Assembly: GCA_036278735.1 (NCBI GenBank)
Contig: DASUKM010000009.1
Location: 29,167-93,166, forward strand
Source of the DNA: DASUKM01 sp036278735
GTDB lineage: Bacteria > Acidobacteriota > Vicinamibacteria > Vicinamibacterales > 2-12-FULL-66-21
DNA length: 64,000 nt
Reading direction: 5' to 3'
This document shows, piece after piece, positions 7,873 through 16,451 of the stretch. How positions within the stretch are numbered: position 1 is the first letter of the stretch; each line of letters begins with the position of its first letter. The position numbers were made by a program, and so were the translations under genes. The notes below the pieces were generated by a model. The model ran no database searches and was not told the origin of the DNA. It was given only the letters and a program-made list of their open reading frames with translations.

Positions 7873-10800
7873 TCACCGCCCGCCGCCGCCCGGAATGCGC
7901 TTCTGATACGGCGGACGGGGCGGCGCGGCCGGCTCCTGCGCGACGCGCCTCATCACCTCCTGAATCGCGCGCGCGAGCTGGGGATCGCTCCCCTTCGCGA
8001 GCTGCGTGGGGTCGTCGGGCACCGCGATGTCCGGATCGACGCCGTGTCCTTCGGCGAACCAGGTGCCCTTGGGGTCGTACATCCGGAACGTCGGAACGGT
8101 GACGCCGCCGCCGTCGACGAGCGGCGGCGCGCCGCTGATCCCGATCAGGCCGCCCCAGGTGCGCTCGCCGATGAGCGGTCCGAGCCCCGCCTCGCGGAAG
8201 TAGAACGGAAACGCGTCGCCGCCCGATCCGCTCCAGCCGTTGATCAGCATCACCTCCGGGCCGCGATGCGCGACCGGCGGCGACTGCTGGCTCTCGCCGT
8301 GGCGGACGGCCCAGTACGACAGGATCGGCCGGTGGAGCAGTTCGATGAACCGGTCGGGAATCTGGCCGCCGCTGTTCCAGCGCTCGTCGATGATCAGGCC
8401 GTCCTTCTTCCACTGCGCCATGAACTGCCGCATCAGCTCGTTCTGCGCCCCGACGCCGGTGCTCTCGACGTAGATGTAGCCGATCCGGCCGTGCGTGGCC
8501 TTGTCGACGATCTGCCGCCGCTGTTCGATCCACTCGCGGAACCGCAGTTCGGTCTCGCTCGACAGACACTTGACGACGACCTCGCGCGCGCCGCTCCTCG
8601 ACGGCGATCCGTTGACCGTCAGCACCACCGTCTTGCCGCCGAGCCCGTCGAAGCTCGCCCAGGGATCCGCTTTCGTGTCGAGCGGCACGCCGTTGACGGC
8701 GAGCACGTACTCCCCCTCCTTCACGTTCACGCCGGGCTCGTCGAGCGGCGAGCGGACGTCGGTGTCCCACGGGCCGCCGCGCACGATGTGCTCGATGCGA
8801 TACGCCCCGTTCGACAGCTCCCAGTCGACCCCCAGCATGCCGACGCTGCGGCGCGGCCCCTGCTCCTCGTCCCCCGGCGCGTTGTAGGTGTGCGACGAGC
8901 TCAGCTCGGCGATGAACTGCTCGAGCACGAAGTCGAGGTCCCAGCGCGTCACCGACTCGTTCACCAGCGTCAGGTATCGATCGCGCAGCCCCGCCCAATC
9001 CACCCCGTGCATGCCGGGGTCGTAGAAGAAGTCGCGCTCGAAGCGATACGTGTCCATGAACATCTGGCGCCACTCGGCGCGCGGATCCACCGGCACGTCG
9101 ATGTCGCTCGTGGCCATCGGCTTCTCGAATTTCTGGTTCGGCTTCACGTCGACCATGGCGAACTTGCCGTGCTGCGCCACGAAGAGCTTCTTGCCGTCGA
9201 ACGTCGCCTCGAATCCATCCGCATCGTCGAGGATCGTCTTCTCCTCGCGTTCGCTCAGGTCGTAATAGACGATCGGGCTCTTGTCGCCGTCGGAGCCGGC
9301 GCGCGGCCGGCGGAGGTACAGCAGCTTGCCCTTGATCGCCTGCAGGTCGGCGTAGTTGCCCGCCTTGGGGGGCAGCACGATCGCGCGCGCCTCGAACCCG
9401 TCGAGATCGATGTCGACGTTGGATGGCGCCGGCGGGCGGGGCGGCTGCGCGGCGGCGCCGGGCGCGGCGGCCTGGGCCGGCTGCCCTTCGGTCCCCTTCT
9501 TCTCCTCATCCTTGCTTCTGGCGGGCTGCTTCGGCGGCTCTCCCGTGTCGAGCGACGCCTCCTCGGCGTCGTTGCGCGGGGCGAGCGGCGACTTCACGTC
9601 GTTCCGCAGCGGCACCGCCATCAGCTCGGTCGAATTGGCGTACGCCCAGCTCGAATCAAAACTGCTGTAGACCGGATCGAACACGCGATCCGACGCATAG
9701 AACAGGTACTTGCCTTCCGGATCGAACACCGGCCCCGTGTCGTTGAGGTACCCGGAGGTGGCCTGATGCTTCGAGCCGTCCTTCGTGTCGTAGAGAAAGA
9801 TCGCGCTGTTGTTCGTGCGGTCCACCGGGCGTGAGTACGCGAGCCACCGTGAATCGGGCGACCACTGGAAGGCAAACGCTTCGAGCCCGCCGTGCGCGAT
9901 CCAGATCGGGCTCTGGTCGACGTCCGTGATCTTCCCCGAGGCGATGTCGCAGATCCGGATCTTCATCGCCTGATCGATGAACGCCACTTTCCTGCTGTCG
10001 GGCGACCACTGCGGCGCATACCGGAAGCCCGGGCCGAGGGTCGTGATCTTCTTCTCCGCGCCGCTGCCGTCGGCCGGCCGGATGGTCAGCTCGTACTCGC
10101 CGCTGCGATCGTTCCAGTACGCGATCGTCTTGCCGTCGGGCGACCAGCGGGGATAGCGATCCGCCACGCCGGAGCTGCGCGTCAGGTTCAGCACCGCCCC
10201 GTGTTCGGCCGGCACGGTGACGATGTCGCCGCGCGCCTCGAAGACGCCGCGCTTGCCGGTGGGCGACACGGCGGCGTCGTTGATGAGCGCGTCGGCCTTC
10301 TTCACCGTCGGACGCAGCGTGGACTCGTCGGTCACGACCCGCACGTCGACGGGGGCCGTCTTCTCCGACGCGAGATCGAGCAGATACAGCGACCCGCCCG
10401 CCTGGAAGACCATCGCGTCGGGGCCAATCGAGGGGAACGTGATGTCGAAATCGGTGAAATGGGTGACCTCGCGGACCGCGCCCGTCGAGGCGTCCATCGC
10501 CCAGATGTTGTTGCGCTCGTGCGCGTCGCGGTCCGACAGGAAATAGATCGTGTGGCCGTGCCACATCGGCTGCGCGTCGTTGGCCGGGTTGTTCGTCAGG
10601 TTGCGCGAGGCGTAGGTCTTCAGATCGAACAGCCACAAATCCGGGGACCAGCCGCCGCGGTACCGCTTCCACGTGCGGAAGTCCTGCGACATCGGCATGT
10701 AGACGAACTGCGTCCCGTCGGGCGAAAACGCCCCGAACTCCCCGAGCGGCACCGGCAGCTTTTCCGGAAGGCCGCCGTCGAGGCCGACGAGATAGAACTG

Positions 10801-11223
10801 GTTGTAGCGCTGGCGTCCGCTCGCGCGGCCGGACGCAAACAGCACCTGGCGCCCGTCGGGCGTCCATCCGATCACGCGGTCGGCCATCGGATGATGCGTG
10901 AGCCGCACGGCTTCCCCGCCGGCCACCGGCACGACGTACACGTCGAGGTTGCCGTCGTAATCGGCGCTGTAGGCGAGGTGCTTGCCGTCGGGAGCGAACC
11001 GCGGAAACGATTCTTCGCCGCGCGGCGAGCTCAAACGCACCGCCGTGCCTCCGGTTTTCGGCACGAGCCAGATGTCCCCCGCGTACACGAAGGCGATCCG
11101 ATCCTGCGAGACGGCCGGATAGCGGAACATGCGGGCATCGACCTGCGCCGACGCGCGGGCCGGCAGACACAGCACGACGGCGAGCGCCGCCGCGATCGCG
11201 GAACAACTCATCGGACGAATCAT
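7873..11223 (-). CDS. Tricorn-type protease (PD40 propellers, PDZ, S41 peptidase)
   Basis: An 1116-residue secreted peptidase. The ATG at 11223 is chosen over the longer frame because GGAG precedes it and a signal peptide (CSAIAAALAVVLCLPARASAQ) follows. The first two thirds hold two PD40-type propellers with repeated SPDG or APDG motifs. A low-complexity Pro/Ala linker follows, then a PDZ-like segment and the S41 core. Counterparts of the tricorn catalytic residues are visible: His778 (SSSHTYN), Ser1000 (GSGGD) and Glu1058 (FAEGHGVDPDI). In archaea tricorn degrades proteasome products; this bacterial homologue with a leader peptide probably trims peptides outside the cytoplasm. Confidence 0.93.
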   Translation of the reverse strand: MIRPMSCSAIAAALAVVLCLPARASAQVDARMFRYPAVSQDRIAFVYAGDIWLVPKTGGTAVRLSSPRGEESFPRFAPDGKHLAYSADYDGNLDVYVVPVAGGEAVRLTHHPMADRVIGWTPDGRQVLFASGRASGRQRYNQFYLVGLDGGLPEKLPVPLGEFGAFSPDGTQFVYMPMSQDFRTWKRYRGGWSPDLWLFDLKTYASRNLTNNPANDAQPMWHGHTIYFLSDRDAHERNNIWAMDASTGAVREVTHFTDFDITFPSIGPDAMVFQAGGSLYLLDLASEKTAPVDVRVVTDESTLRPTVKKADALINDAAVSPTGKRGVFEARGDIVTVPAEHGAVLNLTRSSGVADRYPRWSPDGKTIAYWNDRSGEYELTIRPADGSGAEKKITTLGPGFRYAPQWSPDSRKVAFIDQAMKIRICDIASGKITDVDQSPIWIAHGGLEAFAFQWSPDSRWLAYSRPVDRTNNSAIFLYDTKDGSKHQATSGYLNDTGPVFDPEGKYLFYASDRVFDPVYSSFDSSWAYANSTELMAVPLRNDVKSPLAPRNDAEEASLDTGEPPKQPARSKDEEKKGTEGQPAQAAAPGAAAQPPRPPAPSNVDIDLDGFEARAIVLPPKAGNYADLQAIKGKLLYLRRPRAGSDGDKSPIVYYDLSEREEKTILDDADGFEATFDGKKLFVAQHGKFAMVDVKPNQKFEKPMATSDIDVPVDPRAEWRQMFMDTYRFERDFFYDPGMHGVDWAGLRDRYLTLVNESVTRWDLDFVLEQFIAELSSSHTYNAPGDEEQGPRRSVGMLGVDWELSNGAYRIEHIVRGGPWDTDVRSPLDEPGVNVKEGEYVLAVNGVPLDTKADPWASFDGLGGKTVVLTVNGSPSRSGAREVVVKCLSSETELRFREWIEQRRQIVDKATHGRIGYIYVESTGVGAQNELMRQFMAQWKKDGLIIDERWNSGGQIPDRFIELLHRPILSYWAVRHGESQQSPPVAHRGPEVMLINGWSGSGGDAFPFYFREAGLGPLIGERTWGGLIGISGAPPLVDGGGVTVPTFRMYDPKGTWFAEGHGVDPDIAVPDDPTQLAKGSDPQLARAIQEVMRRVAQEPAAPPRPPYQKRIPGGGGR

Positions 11224-11332
11224 CGGTGGTACTCCAGCGCAAGGCGCCCGAGACGGACCGCGTCCGGGCGCGGTCCGGCCCCAATCTCCATGGAAGAGGC
11301 GCGAGAGCAAGAGAATAGCAGAGTCCACCTGT

Positions 11333-11338
11333 TAGAGT
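11333..11338 (+). promoter_or_regulatory. -10-like hexamer TAGAGT six bases before arfB
   Basis: TAGAGT is followed by exactly six bases and then the arfB ATG at 11345. A transcript starting seven bases after this hexamer would begin at the start codon, and there is no Shine-Dalgarno sequence. The same geometry is seen before 16452, 18967, 46073 and 50699. Confidence 0.5.
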
Positions 11339-11344
11339 GGATGG

Positions 11345-11770
11345 ATGCTGGAGATCACGCCGGCGCTCGCGCTCGACGACTCTGACATCGAGGAGCGGTT
11401 CGTGCGCGCCTCCGGCCCGGGCGGACAGAACGTCAACAAGGTCGCGACCGCCGTGGAGCTGCGGTTCGACGCGGCGCACTCGACGGCGCTCACCGACGAC
11501 ATCCGCGCGCGGCTGCACGCCCTCGCCGGCCGGCGCATGACGTCGGAAGGGGTCCTGGTGATCGACGCGCGCCGATTCCGCACGCAGGCGCAAAACCGCG
11601 ACGACGCCCGCGCCCGCCTCGTCGCCCTGCTCCGCGCGGCGGCCGTCCCCCCGGCGCGACGCCGAAAGACCCGGCCGACCGCCGCCGCAAAGGAGCGCCG
11701 GATCGTCTCGAAACGCCGCCGCGCCGAAGCGAAGCACGCGCGGACCCGCGTCAGAAGTCAGGAAGACTAG
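11345..11770 (+). CDS. arfB: Alternative ribosome-rescue factor ArfB (peptidyl-tRNA hydrolase, YaeJ family)
   Basis: A 141-residue protein with the class I release-factor signature RASGPGGQNVNK; the GGQ is at residues 26-28. The C-terminal tail is very basic (RRKTRPTAAAKERRIVSKRR) and corresponds to the segment that ArfB inserts into the empty mRNA channel of stalled ribosomes. There is no codon-recognition domain, which separates it from PrfA/PrfB. ArfB hydrolyses peptidyl-tRNA on non-stop ribosomes. The gene is transcribed divergently from the tricorn protease and probably from a leaderless promoter. Confidence 0.95.
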   Translation: MLEITPALALDDSDIEERFVRASGPGGQNVNKVATAVELRFDAAHSTALTDDIRARLHALAGRRMTSEGVLVIDARRFRTQAQNRDDARARLVALLRAAAVPPARRRKTRPTAAAKERRIVSKRRRAEAKHARTRVRSQED

Positions 11771-11900
11771 AACTGGAAGCTGGACGCTCCCGTCGTGAAA
11801 GCGCGCTGACGTCGCGCCGAGATGAAGCTCGTCGTGGTGCATCAGCGGTAGCGCTCGCGGTCGGGGCCCGGGGAGGAGCCCGAACCCCGAACTCGTCGCG

Positions 11901-12107
11901 TCAGCGCTCGCTGTGGTGCTCTTCTTCGTAGAGGTCGACAGGATTGAGGTCGTCGTCGAACGTCTGCTCGGGGGTGAGGCCGACCTCGCTCATCTGCGAT
12001 TCGATGTTGCGCCCCTCGCCCTCTTCCTCCTCCATGCCCTTCTCGTACTCCGGCTGCTTCGGCTTCTCGGGTTCCGGGCTCTCGTGCCGCTGCTCGTCTG
12101 TGCGCAT
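11901..12107 (-). CDS. Small acidic protein of unknown function
   Basis: A 68-residue, strongly hydrophilic protein rich in Glu, Asp, Pro and Gln, with no hydrophobic core and no cysteine (it contains EYEKGMEEEEGEGRN and ends DLYEEEHHSER). It is probably intrinsically disordered. GAGGAGG is correctly placed before the ATG at 12107, which argues for real translation. It stands alone between arfB and the heptamer array. No family was recognised. Confidence 0.65.
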   Translation of the reverse strand: MRTDEQRHESPEPEKPKQPEYEKGMEEEEGEGRNIESQMSEVGLTPEQTFDDDLNPVDLYEEEHHSER

Positions 12108-12156
12108 AGGGCCTCCTCAAGGGCATGGTATGCAAGCCGCGATACCTCAGCGGTAC

Positions 12157-12384
12157 AGTTTCCAGGTTTCCAGTTTCCAGTTTCCAGCTTGGTTCCGGGT
12201 TCCGGGTTCCCGCCCGCCGTCTTCCGCCCTCCGCCCGCCGTCTTCCGCCCTCCGCCCTCCGCCCTCCGCCATCCGCCATCCGCCATCCGCCATCCGCCAT
12301 CCGCCATCCGTCATCCGTCATCCGTCATCCGTCATCCGTCATCCGTCATCCGTCATCCGTCATCCGTCATCCATCCCCCCTCAT
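12157..12384. repeat. Degenerate heptamer tandem array
   Basis: About 220 bases of seven-base units whose sequence drifts along the array: TTTCCAG three times, then TTCCGGG-like units, then CTTCCGC/CCTCCGC units, then CCATCCG five to six times, then CATCCGT about ten times. It starts 50 bases upstream of the small acidic gene and runs over the bshA stop codon (12367-12369). AGTTTCC here is the reverse complement of the GGAAACT unit at 57152-57236. It has no spacers and is not a CRISPR array. Confidence 0.92.
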
Positions 12385-13506
12385 CACCCTTCCGTAATAC
12401 TCCTCGTACATCGGCACGACGCGCTCGGCACAGAACCGTTCGACGACGGTGCGGCGGGCGGCGGCGGCGATGCGCTGATGCAGCCCGGCGTCGGCGAGGA
12501 GGGCGACCGCGCAATCCGCCATGCCGGCGACGTCTTCGAGCGCACGCAGGAACCCGCTGACGCCGTCGTCGATCACTTCCGGCAGGCCGCCGGCGTTCGA
12601 CGCGACGACGGGCACGCCGCACGCCATCGCCTCGAGCGCGGCGAGGCCGAAGCTCTCCTGCGCCGAGGGCAGCAGGAGAAGGTCCGCGGTCGAGAGCAGC
12701 GGGATGATCGCTTCCTGCGCGCCGAGCGCGTCCACGCGATCCGGGATGCCGAGCTGACGGCCGAGACGATACGCGGTCGCCAACTCGGGTCCGTCGCCGA
12801 TCAGCAGCAGCCGCGCGGACACGCGCGCGGCGATGGCGGCGAACACCTGCATGACGAGATCGATCCGCTTCACCGGCCTGAAGTTCGACACGTGCACGAC
12901 CAGCTTCGTCGACTCGTCGCGCGCGAACCGCTGCCGCAGGCCGGGCACCGGCAGGCGCCGATAGACGGCGCAGTCGAGAAAATTCGGGATGACGGCGACC
13001 TCACGCCGGACGCCCAGTTCGCCGCGCGTCGCGTCGCGCAGGCTGCGCGACACGGCCGTCACGCCGTCGGACTGCTCGATCGAGAACGCCACGATCTCCG
13101 AAAACGACGGATCGTTGCCCACGAGCGTGATGTCCGTGCCGTGCAGCGTCGTCACGACGCGCGGTACGTGCCGGTACGACGCCTCGAGCACCTGCTGCGC
13201 CAGCCGCGCCGCGGTGGCGTGCGGCACCGCGTAGTGCGCGTGGATCACGTCGAGCCGGAACTCCCGCGCGACCTGCACGACTTTGTTGGCGATCGACAAC
13301 ACGTACTGCGGCTCGTGGAACAGCGGGTAGCTCGGCGTGTGCACCTGATGGAAGGACAGGCCCGGATGGAACTCGCGGAGCCGGAAAGGGGGATCGGTGC
13401 TGATCAGGTGCACCTGGTGGCCGCCGTCGGCCAGCGCCTTGCCCAGTTCGGTCGCGACGATGCCGCTGCCGCCGACCGAGGCGTAGCAGATGATCCCGAC
13501 GTTCAC
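12367..13506 (-). CDS. bshA: N-acetyl-alpha-D-glucosaminyl L-malate synthase BshA
   Basis: A GT4-family glycosyltransferase of 379 residues, about the usual BshA length. It begins VNVGIICYASVGGSGIVATE, the BshA N-terminus with the glycine loop. It contains HAHYAVPHA and the GT4 motif ESFGLAALEAMACGVPVVAS with its two glutamates. The GTG at 13504-13506 is chosen because it overlaps the bshB1 stop as GTGA; the longer open frame upstream lies inside bshB1. The enzyme joins GlcNAc from UDP-GlcNAc to L-malate, the first step of bacillithiol synthesis. The bshC ligase is not in this window. Confidence 0.93.
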   Translation of the reverse strand: MNVGIICYASVGGSGIVATELGKALADGGHQVHLISTDPPFRLREFHPGLSFHQVHTPSYPLFHEPQYVLSIANKVVQVAREFRLDVIHAHYAVPHATAARLAQQVLEASYRHVPRVVTTLHGTDITLVGNDPSFSEIVAFSIEQSDGVTAVSRSLRDATRGELGVRREVAVIPNFLDCAVYRRLPVPGLRQRFARDESTKLVVHVSNFRPVKRIDLVMQVFAAIAARVSARLLLIGDGPELATAYRLGRQLGIPDRVDALGAQEAIIPLLSTADLLLLPSAQESFGLAALEAMACGVPVVASNAGGLPEVIDDGVSGFLRALEDVAGMADCAVALLADAGLHQRIAAAARRTVVERFCAERVVPMYEEYYGRVMRGDG

Positions 13507-14213
13507 GGCACGTCCGGCGGCAGCAGATCCGGGAGGACGGGCGGGTCGCGCACGACGAACCCTTCCGCGAAGCGGACGCCCGCGCGGGCGCCGAACTGGG
13601 CGTCCCGGCTTTCGATGAGCTGCCGGAACGACGGGTGCGTGAGGCGCGTCTCGACGGCGCCGCGGGTCGATGGGGTGAACTGCGACGAATGGCACGCGAG
13701 TGCGCGCCGCTTGACGTCGTACTGATCCGACACGTCGATCACGAACGACGGGATCGCCGAATCATTGATGAAGTAGTAGCAGACGCGCCGCGGCTTCCAG
13801 GCCTCACCGCCCGCTTCGTATCGGCGCAACCCGCTGTTGAAGACCGCCTCGGTGAGGACGCGGCTCGCCGCGACGTGGTCGGGATGGCGATCGGACCAGT
13901 ACGGGATCCCGACGACCATCGGCCGCGCCTCCCTGACGAGCCGTGTCGCGGCGCGCAGGTGTTCGGCACTCGCGGCAATCCCGCGATCGGGCCAGCCGAG
14001 ATTCACCCGCCATCGCGCGCCCAGCACCTCCCGCGCCTCGTCCGCTTCGCGCAAGCGATCCTCGACCGTGCCGTTCGTCCCCATCTCGCCGGCCGTCAGA
14101 TCGCAGAGGCCGACCGCCCGGCCGAGCGCCGCATGCTTCGCCACCGTCCCGCCCGCGCCGATCTCGATGTCGTCGGGATGCGGACCGAAGACGAGCAGGT
14201 CGACCGGAGTCAT
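13503..14213 (-). CDS. bshB1: N-acetyl-alpha-D-glucosaminyl L-malate deacetylase BshB1
   Basis: A 236-residue LmbE-like zinc deacetylase. The metal-site motif PHPDDIEIGAGGT (His12, Asp14, Asp15) lies near the N-terminus, and the second motif SDRHPDHVAAS is near residue 110. AGEMGTNGT is typical of the BshB1 subgroup. It removes the acetyl group from GlcNAc-malate, the second step of bacillithiol synthesis. Its stop overlaps the bshA start, so translation is probably coupled. The spacer upstream contains AGGCTTTGGG, a short piece of the GGGCTTT repeat seen elsewhere in the window. Confidence 0.93.
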   Translation of the reverse strand: MTPVDLLVFGPHPDDIEIGAGGTVAKHAALGRAVGLCDLTAGEMGTNGTVEDRLREADEAREVLGARWRVNLGWPDRGIAASAEHLRAATRLVREARPMVVGIPYWSDRHPDHVAASRVLTEAVFNSGLRRYEAGGEAWKPRRVCYYFINDSAIPSFVIDVSDQYDVKRRALACHSSQFTPSTRGAVETRLTHPSFRQLIESRDAQFGARAGVRFAEGFVVRDPPVLPDLLPPDVP

Positions 14214-14226
14214 GGCTTCCCAAAGC

Positions 14227-16374
14227 CTAACCCTGAGCCGAAGGCCGAAGCTGGCGCTCGAGGTACGCGGCGGTCGCGCCCGCGACAGTGCGCCAGGTGC
14301 GCCACAGCAGAAAGTCGTGGATGTCGTCGGGGATCACGAGCTCCTCCGTCTTCACGCCCTGGGCGTCGAGCCGCTGCTTCAAATCGACGGTCTGATGGAA
14401 CTCGACGTTGCGGTCGTCGTCGGCCTGAATGAGTAGAACCGGTGATTTCCAGGTCGGGACGGCCGAGATCGGCGACGACTCGTACGCGGTGTGCGCCGCG
14501 TCTTTCACGTCCTGCTCGGTAAGGCCGTCGCCGGCGAAGGCGGCCGTCAGATCCGGTCCGCCGCGCCCCTGCCGGGCCCAGTTGTGGACGCCGTGGATGT
14601 CGACGCCGGTCGCGAACACGTCGGAGTTGCGTCCGAGCCCGAGCGCCGTCAGGTAGCCGCCGTACGATCCGCCCCAGATCCCGATCCGTGTCGCGTCCAC
14701 GTCGTCGCGCGACTGCAGGTAGCGGCCGCCCGCGATCACGTCGAGATATTCCGACGCGCCGCGCGCGCCGGCGTGCTCCGGCTCGTGAAACGCGAACCCG
14801 TAGCCGATGCCGAGGCGGTAATTCACCGACAAGACGATGAAGCCGCGGCTGGCGAGGTACTGGTTCGTCGCGTAATCGTTCGAGTAGTAGGCCATGTAAT
14901 GCCAGCCGAGCAGCATCTGGCGCGGCGGCCCGCCGTGCACGTACACGAGCGCCGGCCGCTTCGAAGCGCCGCCGCTCGCCGCCTTGAACAACTGTCCGTG
15001 GATCTCGAGACCGTCGCTCGACTTGAAGACGACCTGCTGCGGCGTCACGAGCTGCGTGGCCGGGAACTCGGCAGGCACGCGATCCTCGGCGATTCGCCGC
15101 GGCGCGCCGCCTTCGAACGGCTCGACGGTCGGTACGGGCGATCGCTGCGCGTCGGCGCCCAGATAGACGAGGAAGCGCCCGTCGCTCGTGACGACGGGCG
15201 TCCAGTCGATGCTCGTGCCGCGCGTCATCGCGGCCGGCGCCGCCGCATCGACGGACACCTTGAAAATGTGACGGCGGTCGGCGTCGAGCCGGTCGCCGCC
15301 CGTGTTCGCGCTGTAGACGAGAAAGCGCCGATCCGGCGTGATGGCCGCTTGTTCGACCAGGAAGTTGCCTGGCGTGAGCAGCGTCGCCTGTCCTCCCGAC
15401 GCGCTCACCGAGTAGAGGTGCGGCCAGCCGTCGGCGTACGACATGAAGACGATGCGATCGCCGGCGGCCCAGTGGGGATCCATTTCGTCCGCGATGCGCG
15501 GATACGAATCCATCTTGCCCGTGCCGCTCTTCCAGGCCTCGCGCGCCGCCAGCGTCGAGGCGTCCCCGACCCAGAGCGCCCACGGTGTCGGACGGGGCTC
15601 GAGCGTCGGGACGCCGCCGCGGCCCGGCTGGCGCACGAAGAGGATGCGACCTCCGTCGTCAGACCACTGCGGCATCGAATCGCGCGAGGTGGAGGGGGCG
15701 ATGTACCGGATTGGATGATCGCTGTCGGTGAACAGCGCGATGAAGCTGTGATCCTCGCGATTGGACACGAACGCCAGCGTCTGTCCGTCCGGCGACCACA
15801 CCGGGGCTTCGCTGGTGCCCTTGACGAAGAACGACTCGGCCGGCTTCGATCCATCGATCGGCGCGATCCAGATGCGCTTGTCGCGCACGAACGCGACCCG
15901 GTGCGTGTTCGGCGCAATCGCCGGCGTATCGCCGTCGCCGAGCAGCTTCGGCTCGCCGCCGCTCGCGCTCACGGCCCAGACCTGCATTTTCGGCTGCACG
16001 GGACTGCTCGCCGGATCCGGCATCAGGTTGCCTTCCGCCGGCCAGTTCGCGCCGTGGTCTCCGCCGCGCACGTACACGATGGTGCCGCCGTCGTCGGAGA
16101 ACGACAGGTTCGTCAGCTCCTGGCCGTCGTCTTTGTCGTACGAGGTCACCTTTTTCGGAGAGAACCCGGGCGCATCGGCCACATAGATGTTGCGGACGCC
16201 GTGCTCGTTGAACGTCCAGGCCACGCGCGCGCCGGCGGGCGCCGCGGTGAGGTTCTCCGGGAACGGATAACTCATCACCTGGTCCAGCGTGAACCCTGAA
16301 GATCGCTGGGCCCGTGAACCGAGACTCGCGATCGTGAACAACAGCGCGAAGCAGACGATGGCCGTGCGTTTCAT
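14227..16374 (-). CDS. Secreted S9 family peptidase
   Basis: A 715-residue prolyl-oligopeptidase-type peptidase, paralogous to the one at 3531. The ATG at 16374 follows AGGAAGGACGGAG and starts a signal peptide (TAIVCFALLFTIASLGSRAQ). An N-terminal propeller (SPDG and SDDGG motifs) precedes the hydrolase domain. The nucleophile Ser570 lies in GGSYGG, the acid is in QADDDRNVEF, and the histidine is in PDDIHDFLLW. It is expected to act on short peptides outside the cytoplasm. The gene ends 14 bases before bshB1 in the same direction, so read-through into the bacillithiol genes is possible but no functional link is evident. Confidence 0.92.
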   Translation of the reverse strand: MKRTAIVCFALLFTIASLGSRAQRSSGFTLDQVMSYPFPENLTAAPAGARVAWTFNEHGVRNIYVADAPGFSPKKVTSYDKDDGQELTNLSFSDDGGTIVYVRGGDHGANWPAEGNLMPDPASSPVQPKMQVWAVSASGGEPKLLGDGDTPAIAPNTHRVAFVRDKRIWIAPIDGSKPAESFFVKGTSEAPVWSPDGQTLAFVSNREDHSFIALFTDSDHPIRYIAPSTSRDSMPQWSDDGGRILFVRQPGRGGVPTLEPRPTPWALWVGDASTLAAREAWKSGTGKMDSYPRIADEMDPHWAAGDRIVFMSYADGWPHLYSVSASGGQATLLTPGNFLVEQAAITPDRRFLVYSANTGGDRLDADRRHIFKVSVDAAAPAAMTRGTSIDWTPVVTSDGRFLVYLGADAQRSPVPTVEPFEGGAPRRIAEDRVPAEFPATQLVTPQQVVFKSSDGLEIHGQLFKAASGGASKRPALVYVHGGPPRQMLLGWHYMAYYSNDYATNQYLASRGFIVLSVNYRLGIGYGFAFHEPEHAGARGASEYLDVIAGGRYLQSRDDVDATRIGIWGGSYGGYLTALGLGRNSDVFATGVDIHGVHNWARQGRGGPDLTAAFAGDGLTEQDVKDAAHTAYESSPISAVPTWKSPVLLIQADDDRNVEFHQTVDLKQRLDAQGVKTEELVIPDDIHDFLLWRTWRTVAGATAAYLERQLRPSAQG

Positions 16375-16402
16375 CTCCGTCCTTCCTGGCAAACGACGCG
16401 CG

Positions 16403-16408
16403 ATTATA
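16403..16408 (-). promoter_or_regulatory. Perfect TATAAT upstream of the S9 peptidase gene
   Basis: On the minus strand TATAAT lies about 30 bases upstream of the ATG at 16374, leaving room for a short leader with the AGGAAGG site. No convincing -35 box is visible. Confidence 0.4.
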
Positions 16409-16434
16409 GAACGGCCGAACGGCCGCCGGCGCGT

Positions 16435-16447
16435 CTCCGTCTAAACG
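16435..16447 (+). promoter_or_regulatory. CTCCGTCTAA element before the ADOP gene at 16452
   Basis: CTCCGTCTAA is followed by ACGGGTC and the ATG. If TCTAAA is the -10, it sits exactly six bases before the start codon and the transcript would be leaderless; no Shine-Dalgarno sequence is present. The same ten bases occur at 28459-28468, upstream of the other ADOP gene that lacks a PadR partner. Confidence 0.35.
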
Positions 16448-16451
16448 GGTC

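Noticed and set aside
12157..12384. CRISPR array
   Set aside because: The repeats are seven bases long and contiguous with no spacers; the same holds for the arrays at 27199, 28216, 57152 and 62271.
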